From NCBI GenBank assembly GCA_030550695.1, contig JAUQOX010000003.1:1-32739 (forward strand): DNA of 32,739 nucleotides, in the 5' to 3' direction. Below, piece after piece: positions 8,089 through 15,954 of this stretch. How positions within the stretch are numbered: position 1 is the stretch's first letter; each line of letters begins with the position of its first letter. The DNA is from Gemmatimonadota bacterium (GTDB lineage: Bacteria > Gemmatimonadota > Gemmatimonadetes > Longimicrobiales > Gaopeijiaceae). The position numbers were made by a program, and so were the translations under genes. Under the pieces are notes generated by a model. It had not been told where the DNA came from. It ran no database searches and saw only the letters and a program-made list of their open reading frames with translations.

Positions 8089-8956
8089 GCCCCTCCCGAG
8101 CGGCTTGGGCCGGTCGGGCCGGCGGGCGGAGTCCCGGGGGGGGCGGGCGGCCCGCGGTCTCGACCAAGACAGACGCCAAGAGATCAGGACGGTCGGTCTG
8201 AATGCCGTCCACACCCCAGGAAAGGAGGCGAAGCATATCCGCGGGATCGTCCACCGTCCACACGTGGACCGCGAGCCCTTTCCGGTGGGCCTCCCGAACG
8301 AACCGAGGGGTGACGATGCGGATGCCGCGATGGGTCTCCGGCACCTGGAGGGCATCGGCGCCGGGAGTGTAGGGCCCGCCCCATGGCAACCGATGCAGCA
8401 GTAGGAAAAGCGCAATTTGGTGTCGCGAGCTTCCCCAGGGGCCGGGATAGTCACGGACACGCCTGCGGTGACGTTCCCACTCCGCGGCCACCAGGACCCG
8501 CGGCTCGGCCCGGTAACGCCGGATCAGGTTCACCAGAGGACCCGCCACCCTCGGGTCCTTGGCCTCCACATTGAGCCGTGCGCCGGGAAAGGCCTCCAGC
8601 ACCTCCTGGAAACGGGGAATCCGGACACCTCTGCCCCGAAAGGAGGGCTGGCCGGCCGGGTCCAGGAATCGAAAACCAGCGTCCAGCTCCTTCAGTTCCC
8701 CCCAGGTCAGATCCTCCACCCTGCCGGTACCGTCGGTGGTACGGTCCACCGTGGGATCATGGATGACCACCACCTCCCCGTCCCGGCTCAGGCGTACATC
8801 CATCTCCAGGATGTCCGCCTCCCACCGTTCCAAGGCGCTGCGGAAGGCCTCCAGGGTGTTCTCCGGGGCCAGGGCAGCTCCCCCACGATGGGCGATGAGA
8901 AGGGGGGCACCGGCCAAGTAGGGGAGATCCGGCCGCGGAGCCCGGCGCAGACTCAT
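8060..8956 (-). CDS. Glycerophosphodiester phosphodiesterase family protein
   Basis: A 298-residue GDPD TIM-barrel protein. Members hydrolyse glycerophosphodiesters from phospholipids to glycerol 3-phosphate and an alcohol. The signature is complete: AHRGG (His23), APENT (Glu32), EMDVRLSRDG (Glu51, Asp53) and HDPTVDRTTDGTG (His66). Later come NVEAKD and VHVWTVDDPADMLRLLSWGVDGIQTDRPD. There is no signal peptide, so it is probably cytoplasmic, like UgpQ. The tail after about residue 265 is proline/arginine-rich and may not be functional. The ATG at 8956 is preceded by GGGGGAGGGG, which lies inside a strong hairpin. It sits directly before tilS and overlaps its chosen start. Confidence 0.94.
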   Translation of the reverse strand: MSLRRAPRPDLPYLAGAPLLIAHRGGAALAPENTLEAFRSALERWEADILEMDVRLSRDGEVVVIHDPTVDRTTDGTGRVEDLTWGELKELDAGFRFLDPAGQPSFRGRGVRIPRFQEVLEAFPGARLNVEAKDPRVAGPLVNLIRRYRAEPRVLVAAEWERHRRRVRDYPGPWGSSRHQIALFLLLHRLPWGGPYTPGADALQVPETHRGIRIVTPRFVREAHRKGLAVHVWTVDDPADMLRLLSWGVDGIQTDRPDLLASVLVETAGRPPPPGLRPPARPAQAAREGHVGRASGER

Positions 8957-8957
8957 A

Positions 8958-8980
8958 GCCCCTCCCCCGGGCGGAGGGGC
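8958..8980 (-). promoter_or_regulatory. Hairpin covering the ribosome-binding site of the GDPD gene
   Basis: GCCCCTCC (8958-8965) pairs perfectly with GGAGGGGC (8973-8980) around a 7-base loop. On the minus strand the second arm GGAGGGGC of the mRNA is the Shine-Dalgarno, ending one base before the ATG. The fold would hide the ribosome site. The rest of the gap to 9090 shows nothing else. Confidence 0.45.
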
Positions 8981-9090
8981 CCCGTCGGGAAGCCCGCCCC
9001 GCCAACCCCCTTCCCCGCTCTCTTCCGCAACCGAAGACAGGGGCCCATGCCTCGGCCTACCCTGGGGTGCCCCGGTGGCCCCTACCCCCC

Positions 9091-9609
9091 TCACCCCTCG
9101 CAGAGCACCGCATCCACCCGCTCCATCTCCGTGGGGTCCAGACCCAGGCGATGGTAGAGAACCAGATCCACCAGGCGGCTCGTCATGGCCAGCTCCGCCT
9201 CCTTGTGTTCGCAGGCCTCCCCCTCCAGACAGGAAGCGTGCTCCTGGAAGGCCACCACCTGAGCGGCCAAGAAACGGAGGATGTCGTCCACCACGTCGGG
9301 GCGGGGACGGGGAGGGGTGGGGGAATCGGGCTGCACCTGGTCCAGAAGAAGGCCCCGGACGAAGGCAAGGAGACCCGGGAACGCCATTTCGGTAAGGAAA
9401 CTCTGCTCGAGTCGCTCCTCCCCCGTGAGCTTTTCCCATTCCAGGTCGTTCCAGAAGAGCTCCCGGGCCGTCTCCAGCAAGTACAGGCGTTCCCGGTCTC
9501 CCTCGTCGGGAGGAGGCTGGTCGAGGGGAAGGGGGGGGAGAGGCCGCCCCAGGATCTCCCCGATCTGCTTAACCCGGCCGGCCAGAAGGGTGGTTTCCCT
9601 GGTGCTCAT
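9091..9609 (-). CDS. Protein of unknown function, about 172 residues
   Basis: I do not recognise this family. The frame has codon use like its neighbours. The product looks soluble, acidic and mostly helical, with no signal peptide or membrane segment. A proline-rich stretch near residue 25-40 (LGRPLPPLPLDQPPP) and another near 105-115 (PTPPRPRP) separate helical blocks. The C-terminal part has CLEGEACEHKEAELAMTSRLVDLVLY, with two cysteines and two nearby histidines that could bind a metal or be chance. The ATG at 9609 is used; an in-frame GTG at 9624 would add five residues, and neither has a strong ribosome site. It lies between a short-chain dehydrogenase and a GDPD, which gives no clear hint of function. 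Confidence 0.72.
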   Translation of the reverse strand: MSTRETTLLAGRVKQIGEILGRPLPPLPLDQPPPDEGDRERLYLLETARELFWNDLEWEKLTGEERLEQSFLTEMAFPGLLAFVRGLLLDQVQPDSPTPPRPRPDVVDDILRFLAAQVVAFQEHASCLEGEACEHKEAELAMTSRLVDLVLYHRLGLDPTEMERVDAVLCEG

Positions 9610-9709
9610 AAGGCCTGACGGCACGAAGATGAGGCGGGAAGAAGGGTATCGTGGGCAAGATACGGCCCCGGCGGCGCCGGGAAAATACCCACACCCCCGA
9701 CCCCCGGAC

Positions 9710-10501
9710 CTACCCCCCGGGCCCGCCGGCCTCAGGGGACTTGCGGCGGTCTATGCGGGAAGCCAAGGCATCGTACCAGGTGCGGGGCAACAGCCGTGCC
9801 GCCCAGACCACCGCTCCCAGACGCCTGGGGAACACCAGGCTCTTCTTCCGGGCCCGGATCCCCCGGACCATCCGCTCCACGGCATCGTCAAGGTCCAGGA
9901 GGAAGGGCATGGGATGGCGGTTATGGGAGGTCATGGGCGTCTTCACGAATCCCGGAGAGATCACCGTTACCCAAACCCCGGTGCCCCGGAGGTCGAGACG
10001 CAGGCTTTCGAAGAAGTTGGTCAGGGCAGCTTTGCTGGCGGAATAGGCGGCGGACAGGGGGAGCCCCCCGAAGCCGGCAAGACTGCTCACGGCCACCAAG
10101 TGGCCCGTCCGCCGGCCCAGCATTTCGGGAAGGACGGCTTCGACGGCGTAGACAGCCCCCAAGAAGTTGGTGCGGATGACCCGCTCCACCGCCTCGGCGT
10201 CGAAGTTCTCCACGCGGGTGTTGATGCTGATGCCGGCGTTGGCCACCAGGAGATCCACGGGTCCCAGGTCCTGACGGGCTCCCTCCACAGCCTTCAGGAC
10301 CTCGTGCCGCACCGTGACGTCGCAGACATACACCGCGGCCCTGCCCCCCGCGGCGGCCACCTCCGCGGCCAACTCCTCCATGGGCTCCCTCCGCCGGGCC
10401 AGGAGGGCCACTGCGTATCCTTCCCGGGCCAGACGCCGGGCCAGCCCCCGCCCCAGCCCGGACGAGGCTCCGGTGATCACGCAGACAGGCCGTACGGACA
10501 T
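9710..10501 (-). CDS. Short-chain dehydrogenase/reductase (SDR)
   Basis: A 263-residue classical SDR oxidoreductase. The nucleotide-binding TGASSGLG is at 10-17, NAG at 88-90, the catalytic Ser near 139-140 (VSS), and the YSASK motif gives Tyr153 and Lys157. The Arg-rich end of the second strand (LLARRREPMEE) suggests NADPH preference. The C terminus (RKKSLVFPRRLGAVVWAARLLP) resembles SDRs that act on lipid-like substrates near membranes, but the substrate cannot be read from the sequence. The ATG at 10501 has GGGAAGG upstream. Because a strong terminator precedes it, it needs either read-through or its own promoter in the 50-base gap; I see no good promoter. Confidence 0.94.
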   Translation of the reverse strand: MSVRPVCVITGASSGLGRGLARRLAREGYAVALLARRREPMEELAAEVAAAGGRAAVYVCDVTVRHEVLKAVEGARQDLGPVDLLVANAGISINTRVENFDAEAVERVIRTNFLGAVYAVEAVLPEMLGRRTGHLVAVSSLAGFGGLPLSAAYSASKAALTNFFESLRLDLRGTGVWVTVISPGFVKTPMTSHNRHPMPFLLDLDDAVERMVRGIRARKKSLVFPRRLGAVVWAARLLPRTWYDALASRIDRRKSPEAGGPGG

Positions 10502-10524
10502 GTGCCGCCTTCCCGAAGGGGGCG

Positions 10525-10540
10525 TCCGGCCTTTGCCGGA
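10525..10540 (-). repeat. Short inverted repeat in the SDR leader
   Basis: TCCGGC (10525-10530) and GCCGGA (10535-10540) form a 6-bp stem with a 4-base loop, between the upstream terminator and the SDR ribosome site. It has no T run and is probably not a terminator. It may be a leader hairpin or an operator, or chance in GC-rich DNA. Confidence 0.3.
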
Positions 10541-10550
10541 GGTTCCAGGG

Positions 10551-10583
10551 AAAAAAAGCCCCCGGAGAATTTGCCCGGGGGCC
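10551..10583 (-). terminator. Intrinsic terminator after tRNA-Met
   Basis: GCCCCCGG (10558-10565) pairs with CCGGGGGC (10575-10582) around a 9-base loop. On the minus strand seven T follow directly (10557 to 10551). It lies 18 bases beyond the tRNA 3' end and should end the eno-ftsB-tRNA transcript. Confidence 0.92.
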
Positions 10584-10600
10584 GACGACGTGGGACAAGA

Positions 10601-10674
10601 TGGCGGAGGAGGGACTCGAACCCCCGACACGCGGATTATGATTCCGCTGCTCTGACCGACTGAGCTACTCCGCC
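10601..10674 (-). tRNA. tRNA-Met (CAU anticodon), probably elongator
   Basis: A 74-base cloverleaf on the minus strand. The acceptor stem is GGCGGAG/CTCCGCC with discriminator A, the D arm GCTC/GAGC, the anticodon stem GCGGA/TCCGC around loop ATCATAA (anticodon CAT), the variable loop GTGTC, and the T arm GGGGG-TTCGAGT-CCCTC. The 3' CCA is not encoded and must be added. CAT could mean elongator Met, initiator Met or lysidine-modified Ile. The initiator is unlikely: there is a normal G1-C72 pair and no run of three G-C pairs flanking the loop. From memory, the GGCGG acceptor start and the GGAATCATAATCC anticodon arm match elongator tRNA-Met better than tRNA-Ile2. Confidence 0.93.
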
Positions 10675-10684
10675 GACCAAGGAG

Positions 10685-10713
10685 AAGCTCATGAGGCGAA
10701 GAGGGGGTGTCAA
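10685..10713 (-). promoter_or_regulatory. Possible promoter for tRNA-Met
   Basis: A perfect TTGACA (10708-10713, minus strand) overlaps the ftsB stop codon. It stands at the right distance to start a transcript just before the tRNA. The hexamer 17 bases further on, GAGCTT (10685-10690), is a poor -10 box. The tRNA may instead be cotranscribed with eno-ftsB. Confidence 0.27.
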
Positions 10714-11048
10714 GACCGTCCGGCCCCCCCCTTTCCGGGAATCGTTTCCCCGGCGGCGGAAGTGTCGCCTGCAGGGCTTTTCGGCTGGGCCAACCGGTAG
10801 AGAACCTCCCCGTCCCGGATCATGCCGAAGCGCTCCCGGGCCAGCCTCTCGAGGGTGGCCGAGTCGTGCTCCAAAGAATCGGCCAGGGCCCGGAGGGAGT
10901 CCACCTGCCTGCGCAGAACCTCCAACTCCCTGCGCTGGGCCTCCACCTCTTTGCGGATCCGGCGGACTTCCGGCCAGGAGTACTCGCCCCCGAAGAGGGC
11001 ATAGTAGGCCGCCAAGAGCAGGAGCCCCGCAAAAATCAGCCGCTTCAC
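10710..11048 (-). CDS. ftsB: FtsB/DivIC-family septum formation initiator
   Basis: A 112-residue bitopic division protein. One membrane helix lies at about residues 4-21 (LIFAGLLLLAAYYALFGG). A coiled coil follows (EVRRIRKEVEAQRRELEVLRRQVDSL), then the family's RLARERFGMIRDGEVLYRL. In other bacteria it forms a complex with FtsL and FtsQ/DivIB that activates septal wall synthesis. The GTG at 11046-11048 overlaps the eno stop as GTGA and has GGGAG just upstream. The frame stays open far upstream, inside eno, but that part has no protein-like pattern. The eno-ftsB pairing is common in bacteria. Confidence 0.93.
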   Translation of the reverse strand: MKRLIFAGLLLLAAYYALFGGEYSWPEVRRIRKEVEAQRRELEVLRRQVDSLRALADSLEHDSATLERLARERFGMIRDGEVLYRLAQPKSPAGDTSAAGETIPGKGGAGRS

Positions 11049-12325
11049 CGCTCCCAGAGATCCCTTCCCGGGTAGCGCGCCCGACTTCCCAGGGCCTCCT
11101 CGATGCGAAGGAGCTGGTTGTACTTGGCCACACGATCCGTACGACTCGCGCTTCCCGTCTTGATCTGTCCGACCCCCGTGGCCACGGCCAGATCGGCAAT
11201 GAAAGTGTCCTCCGTCTCCCCCGAACGGTGGGAGATCACGCATCGGTAGCCCGCTTCCCGGGCCAGGCGGATCGTCCGAAGGGTCTCGGTGAGGGTACCG
11301 ATCTGGTTCACCTTGATCAGGATGGCGTTGGCCACCCCCTCACGGATCCCCCTCTCCAGGATGGAGGGGTTGGTGACGAAGATGTCGTCCCCCACCACCT
11401 GGACTCGGGAGCCCAGGACCGAGGTGAGACGTTTCCATCCTTCCCAGTCGTTCTCGTCCAGAGGGTCCTCCAGCGACCGGATGGGGTAGTTGCGGAGCCA
11501 GTCCTCCCAGAACCGGACCATTTCTTCAGTGCGAAGCCTCGCCCCGCTGGACCAGCGGAACACATACTCGCCGTCGGCGAAAAAGGAACTGGCCGCAGCA
11601 TCCACCGCCAAAACCACGTCGTCGCCGGCCCGGTACCCCGCCCGCTCTACGGCCTCAAGAATCACTTCGAGGGCCTCGTCGTTCCCGGCCAGGTCGGGGG
11701 CGAACCCCCCTTCGTCCCCCACCGCCGTGTTCTTCCCTCGCTGAGAGAGGACCTTCTTAAGGTGGTGGAAGATCTCGGCGCCCATCCGAAGCCCTTGGGC
11801 GAAAGTGTTCGCCCCGACCGGCATCACCATGAACTCCTGGATGTCCACGTTGTTGGGCGCATGGGCCCCCCCGTTCAGGATGTTCATCATGGGCACCGGG
11901 AGAAGGTTGGCCTCGGGCCCGCCCAGATACGCGTAGAGAGGCTGCCCCTCCTCCGCAGCCCCGGCCCGGGCGGCGGCCAAGGAAACCGCGAGGATGGCGT
12001 TGGCCCCCAGCCGGCTCTTGTTGGGAGTTCCGTCCAAGGCGATGAGGGTCTCATCCACCCCTTCCTGATCCCTCCCTTCCTTGCCCAACAAAGCCTGCCG
12101 GATCTCTCCGTTGACGTGGGCCACCGCTTTCAGAACGCCTTTTCCCAAGTAGCGCTGGGGATCCCCGTCACGGAGTTCCACCGCCTCCCGCGCCCCTGTG
12201 GAGGCCCCGCTGGGAACCGCAGCCCTCCCCCGGGCCCCCGAAGCCAGAACCACGTCTGCCTCGACGGTGGGGTTACCACGAGAATCCAAAATCTCCCTGC
12301 CCCGGATGTCCAGGATTGCCGACAC
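11045..12325 (-). CDS. eno: Enolase
   Basis: A 426-residue phosphopyruvate hydratase, converting 2-phosphoglycerate to phosphoenolpyruvate in glycolysis; it needs magnesium. Hallmarks in order: IREILDSRGNPTVEADV-like start, SGASTG loop, LDGTPNKSRLGANAIL, MMNILNGGAHA, VGDEGGFAPDL, SLEDPLDENDW, VGDDIFVTNPSIL, LIKVNQIGTLTE with the catalytic Lys, and ISHRSGETEDTFIADLAV. The GTG at 12323-12325 gives the usual family N terminus and has GGGGAGG 4 bases upstream. No ATG fits. Length is normal. It overlaps ftsB by 4 bases and follows plsC after 74 bases in which I see no clear signal. Confidence 0.98.
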   Translation of the reverse strand: MSAILDIRGREILDSRGNPTVEADVVLASGARGRAAVPSGASTGAREAVELRDGDPQRYLGKGVLKAVAHVNGEIRQALLGKEGRDQEGVDETLIALDGTPNKSRLGANAILAVSLAAARAGAAEEGQPLYAYLGGPEANLLPVPMMNILNGGAHAPNNVDIQEFMVMPVGANTFAQGLRMGAEIFHHLKKVLSQRGKNTAVGDEGGFAPDLAGNDEALEVILEAVERAGYRAGDDVVLAVDAAASSFFADGEYVFRWSSGARLRTEEMVRFWEDWLRNYPIRSLEDPLDENDWEGWKRLTSVLGSRVQVVGDDIFVTNPSILERGIREGVANAILIKVNQIGTLTETLRTIRLAREAGYRCVISHRSGETEDTFIADLAVATGVGQIKTGSASRTDRVAKYNQLLRIEEALGSRARYPGRDLWER

Positions 12326-12399
12326 GCTGCCTCCCCATGGCTGAAATCCAACGGATCCCCCCTTGCTCGCCACCCGCCCGTGGAAGGGTTGCCCGACCC

Positions 12400-13176
12400 T
12401 TACCTGCCGACTTCGGCTCCACCGCCGGGGCTCGCCGCGGCCCCCCCCTCCGCCGGGAAGGTCCCACCTTCCCCCTTCAGGCGAGCCACCTCCCGCCAGC
12501 ACTCCTGGAGCAACCGGTTCCGGTCCCGCAGGGTGGTCCCTTCGGTGGGGATGGGCTTGCCGATCCGGATCAGCATGGGGCCGGGACGAATCCGCTTCTC
12601 CCCTTTTGCCATCACCCGGCGCCCGCCCACCACCGCAGCTGGAACCAGGGGCACCTGTCCCTGGATGGCCAGGACGAACGCCCCTTTCTTGAAGGGTTGC
12701 AATGTGCCGTCGGGAGAGCGGGTACCCTCGGGGAACAGGATCATGGTGAAGCGCTCTTCCCGAATCTCCCGCCAAGCCTGCTCCATGGCCTCCACGGCGG
12801 CCTCCCGGTTCCCCCGGTCCACCGACACGTGCCCGCAAGAGGTCCAAGCACGACCGAAAACGGGAATCCCCTCCAGCTCCTTCTTGGCCACGAACCGATA
12901 CCGCACCGGAAGGGCCGCCGCCAAGGCAAACACATCGAACCACGACTCGTGGTTGGCCACCAGGATCTGGGCCCCGTCGGTCCGGAGGTTTTCGGCCCCC
13001 TCCACCCTTACCCGAACCCCGGAGGCCCAAAGGATGGCCCGGGCCCACCCCCGGGCCGCCCGGTCGCAGGCACGGTAGAGCCCTCGGCGCCATACGTGGC
13101 TCCGCACCACCATGGCGCCGGCATACCACAAGGTGGCCAAGCTCCCCACGAGGTACACCCAAAGGGTGCGAATCAC
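12400..13176 (-). CDS. plsC: 1-acyl-sn-glycerol-3-phosphate acyltransferase
   Basis: A 258-residue membrane-associated acyltransferase that adds the second acyl chain to lysophosphatidic acid, giving phosphatidic acid for phospholipids. The N terminus is hydrophobic (about 5-25). The catalytic NHESWFD has His76 and Asp81, a second block follows at GHVSVDRGNR (about 115-124), and FPEGTRS is at 148-154. The GTG at 13174-13176 overlaps the thiL stop by 4 bases and is preceded by GGAGGAGGTGG. The last 25 residues are Gly/Ala-rich and dispensable-looking. No ATG fits the N terminus. Confidence 0.95.
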   Translation of the reverse strand: MIRTLWVYLVGSLATLWYAGAMVVRSHVWRRGLYRACDRAARGWARAILWASGVRVRVEGAENLRTDGAQILVANHESWFDVFALAAALPVRYRFVAKKELEGIPVFGRAWTSCGHVSVDRGNREAAVEAMEQAWREIREERFTMILFPEGTRSPDGTLQPFKKGAFVLAIQGQVPLVPAAVVGGRRVMAKGEKRIRPGPMLIRIGKPIPTEGTTLRDRNRLLQECWREVARLKGEGGTFPAEGGAAASPGGGAEVGR

Positions 13177-14159
13177 CCCCCACCTCCTCCCTCGAAATGA
13201 TCGAACCCCCCCCGCTTCAAGGCGATGGGTTCCCCTTGCGGACCTTCCTTCCAGACCCCCTCCCCCGCCACCATCCGACCGACCCGGGTCAGGGGAATGC
13301 CGAAGGTGGCCGTGAACTCTTCGGCCTTCGCCTCCACGAGCCCCGGCGGCACGGCAAACAGGAGCTCGTAATCTTCCCCCCCGTAGAGGGCCAGCCCCCG
13401 CCTTTCCTCGATCCCCGGGAAGGCATCCGCCAAAGCAGGATGGAGGGGGAAGGCCTTCTCCTCCAAGAGGACCGCCACCCCTCCCGCCGCCGCCAGGTGG
13501 CCGGCGTCGCCCCCCAGGCCGTCGGACAGATCGATGAGGGCCTTCAGGGGCAGCCGGCCGGCAAGCCAAAGGGCCTCCCGGATCCGGGGGATAGGCCGGC
13601 GGAAAGCCTGCTGCAAGGCCTCCGGCGGCTCCCTTCCCCGACTCCAAAGGTCCACGGCCCCTGCACTCCCCCCCAGCCAGCCTGTCACCCAAAGCTCGTC
13701 TCCGGCTTCCCCCCCTGTCCTGAGCACCGGCCGTGAGGTTCGGCCCACCACCACCACGTCCAAGACCAGAGGGCCCGGGGAGCGGCTCAGATCGCCTCCC
13801 AGCACCTCCGCCCCCGCCGCCCTCGATGCCTGCCGGACACCGTCCTGCACCTCGAGGGCCTCTCGCTCGGGCTCATCCCCACCCACCGCCACGGAGAGGA
13901 GGACCGCCAGGGGTTCGGCGGCCATAGCGGCCAGATCCGAAAGGGCAGCTGCCGCCGCCCGATAGCCGACGTCCACCAGGCTCAGCCACTCCCGGCGGAA
14001 GTGGACCCCCTCCACCGTGAGGTCGGAACTCAACACCAGCCCATCGTCCAGGACCAGGGCGTCGTCTCCCGGACCCACCCACACCCCTTGCGGCAACGGG
14101 GTCTCAGGACCCAGAAACCGGCGGATCAGGTCGAACTCCGCCCCCCGCCCCAGGGCCAC
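13173..14159 (-). CDS. thiL: Thiamine-monophosphate kinase
   Basis: A 328-residue AIR-synthase/SelD-superfamily kinase that phosphorylates thiamine monophosphate to the active diphosphate. It has FDLIRRFL, GPGDDALVL, LVLSSDLTVEGVHFRREW, ALSDLAAMAAEP, GGDLSRS, DLSDGLGGDAGHLA and LYGGEDYELLFAVP, in the normal family order. The GTG at 14157-14159 is my choice, since it lies just before the conserved AEFDLIRRF; the ribosome site is not obvious. It begins 56 bases after nnr and overlaps plsC by 4. No other thiamine genes are nearby. Confidence 0.95.
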   Translation of the reverse strand: MALGRGAEFDLIRRFLGPETPLPQGVWVGPGDDALVLDDGLVLSSDLTVEGVHFRREWLSLVDVGYRAAAAALSDLAAMAAEPLAVLLSVAVGGDEPEREALEVQDGVRQASRAAGAEVLGGDLSRSPGPLVLDVVVVGRTSRPVLRTGGEAGDELWVTGWLGGSAGAVDLWSRGREPPEALQQAFRRPIPRIREALWLAGRLPLKALIDLSDGLGGDAGHLAAAGGVAVLLEEKAFPLHPALADAFPGIEERRGLALYGGEDYELLFAVPPGLVEAKAEEFTATFGIPLTRVGRMVAGEGVWKEGPQGEPIALKRGGFDHFEGGGGG

Positions 14160-14215
14160 CCGGGCAACGCGCCTGGGGTCGGGGCTTTCCGCCCTCCGTC
14201 CGCCGGGATCTCCCC

Positions 14216-15808
14216 TCAACGCGCCGGATCCTGATCGAAGAGCACAAAGGGGAAAGGAAGGTCCGTCTCTCCCTCTCCCTTCTCGGCCAGCGCCCCCGGC
14301 AGGGCTTCCACCACATCCTCCGGGGTGAGACTGACCCCCAGGCCGGTCCGAAGGGCCGCCCTCCCCGACACGAACAGCCCCAGGGCCGCCGCCTCGGCAG
14401 GGCGGTTTCCTTGAGCCAGAAACCCCCCCACGACTCCCGAAAGGACATCCCCCATCCCCGCAGCCGCCAGGTCCGACGATCCGGCCGTGTCGACGAGGAG
14501 ACGCCCCTCGGGGGTGGCCACCAAGGAGGGCATTCCCTTGAGAAGCACGGTACACCCGAAGCGGAGGGCCGCCTCCCGGGCCACCTCCGGCCGGTTGCGG
14601 ACAATGGACGCCGTAGGGAGGCCGGTGAGTCTGGCCATTTCACCGGGGTGCGGGGTCACCACCACGTCCCGGATCTTGCTCACCTCCTCCAGGGGGGGGG
14701 CCCGCCCGGCCGCCACCAGGTTCAGGGCGTCGGCATCCATCAACAGGGGCCGACGGTCCTCCGTCTCCAGAACCCGCCGGAGGATCCCCTCACCTTCGGG
14801 CTCCGTCCCCAATCCCGGCCCCACCGCCACGGCCCGGGAGGCCTCCACCGCCTCGGCCAGGGCCTCCGGGTCCGAGGCGTCGATGTACACCGCCTCGGGG
14901 ACCGACCCCTGGAGCACGACCCGGTTTTCCGGGGGCGAGGCGATCCGGAGGAACCCCACCCCTCCCCGGAGGGCCGCCCGTCCTGCCAGGATAGCAGCCC
15001 CCGCCATCCCGGAACGCCCGGCCACCAGAAGAAGGGCGCCCACAGCGTTCTTGTGGGTGTCCGGTTCCCTCCGGGGCAGGCGCAAACGAACCCAGCCGGG
15101 GGTGACGAGGAGTCCCCTGAAGGTACCCTCCTCCACCGGCGGAAAGCCGATCTCCACCACCACCAGCCTTCCCACCCGGGCGCGTCCGGGGTGGAGGAGA
15201 CTCCCCAGCTTGGCTCCGCCGAAGGCCACCGTCACCTCTGCCTGGACGGCCTCGCCCGGTACGGCCCCTGTCACCGCATCCACCCCCGAGGGGATGTCCA
15301 AAGCCAGGACGGGGGGCCCGGCCCGATTCAGGGCCCGGATGGCCCAGGCCTGCCGCTCCCGGGGGGGGCCCGAGATCCCCGTGCCGAGGATCCCGTCTAC
15401 CAGGACTTCCGCCCGGGAAAGCTCGGCGTCGAGAAGCTCTTCCCTTCCCTGGAAGTCCGTATCCCGAAAGGTCCGGACACCCCAGCCGTGGAGGAGATCC
15501 TCCCCTTCCGGCCGGTCCCCCACCAGCACGGCGGTCACCGGCCGCCCCCAAGCCGCCAGGTTCCGAAGGAGAACCAGGGCGTCCCCACCGTTGTTGCCGG
15601 TCCCCACCAGGGCCGTGACCTGACCCCGGGGAAACAGATGCTCCAGGACCAGCGCAGCCGACCGCCCGGCGTTCTCCATGAGGGTCGCCTCGGGTACTCC
15701 GAGTTCCTGGATGGCATAGCGGTCGAAAGCGGCGCTTTCAGCCCCCGTGGGCGCCCCCACCACGGGCCGTCCGAAAGGGCGTTGAGACGAGGGTGGAAAC
15801 GCAAACAC
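14216..15808 (-). CDS. nnr: Bifunctional NAD(P)HX epimerase/dehydratase
   Basis: A 530-residue fusion of the two halves that repair hydrated NADH and NADPH. The N-terminal YjeF_N/NnrE epimerase covers about residues 20-225 (YAIQELGVPEATLMENAG, VGTGNNGGDALV, DIPSGVDAVTG). The C-terminal ribokinase-like NnrD dehydratase covers about 235-525 (VAGRSGMAGAAILAGRAALRGG, GPGLG, LLMDADALN, VTPHPGEMARL, LAAAGMGDVLSG). The final GMGDVLSG holds the catalytic Asp. The GTG at 15806-15808 gives about 20 residues before the conserved start and has only a weak ribosome site; a later GTG near VVGAPTG is possible. The last 25 residues are unlike the family. Confidence 0.95.
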   Translation of the reverse strand: MFAFPPSSQRPFGRPVVGAPTGAESAAFDRYAIQELGVPEATLMENAGRSAALVLEHLFPRGQVTALVGTGNNGGDALVLLRNLAAWGRPVTAVLVGDRPEGEDLLHGWGVRTFRDTDFQGREELLDAELSRAEVLVDGILGTGISGPPRERQAWAIRALNRAGPPVLALDIPSGVDAVTGAVPGEAVQAEVTVAFGGAKLGSLLHPGRARVGRLVVVEIGFPPVEEGTFRGLLVTPGWVRLRLPRREPDTHKNAVGALLLVAGRSGMAGAAILAGRAALRGGVGFLRIASPPENRVVLQGSVPEAVYIDASDPEALAEAVEASRAVAVGPGLGTEPEGEGILRRVLETEDRRPLLMDADALNLVAAGRAPPLEEVSKIRDVVVTPHPGEMARLTGLPTASIVRNRPEVAREAALRFGCTVLLKGMPSLVATPEGRLLVDTAGSSDLAAAGMGDVLSGVVGGFLAQGNRPAEAAALGLFVSGRAALRTGLGVSLTPEDVVEALPGALAEKGEGETDLPFPFVLFDQDPAR

Positions 15809-15954
15809 GATGAGCCGCCTGCCTGGTCAGCCCTCCGGGTGCGAGGGGGAAACGGGGAGGTCCTTGGCCGGCGGGACCTGGCGCAAGGGGGGGGCCGGGA
15901 ACCGAACCACCCTTCCGCTGCGGCCCCCCTCAGGGCCCGGCCCGCTGGAGAGAT

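Noticed and set aside
9655..9709. CCCGGC/GCCGGG hairpin after the SDR gene as a terminator
   Set aside because: The T-rich stretch precedes the hairpin on the transcribed strand instead of following it.
10601..10674. Reading the CAU tRNA as tRNA-Ile2, the TilS substrate
   Set aside because: The acceptor and anticodon-arm sequence looks more like elongator tRNA-Met. TilS being about 2.5 kb away is not evidence. A tRNA identity model would settle it.
10691..13078. Long plus-strand open frame opposite ftsB, eno and plsC
   Set aside because: Same reason: low-complexity product, no recognisable motif, and secure genes on the other strand.
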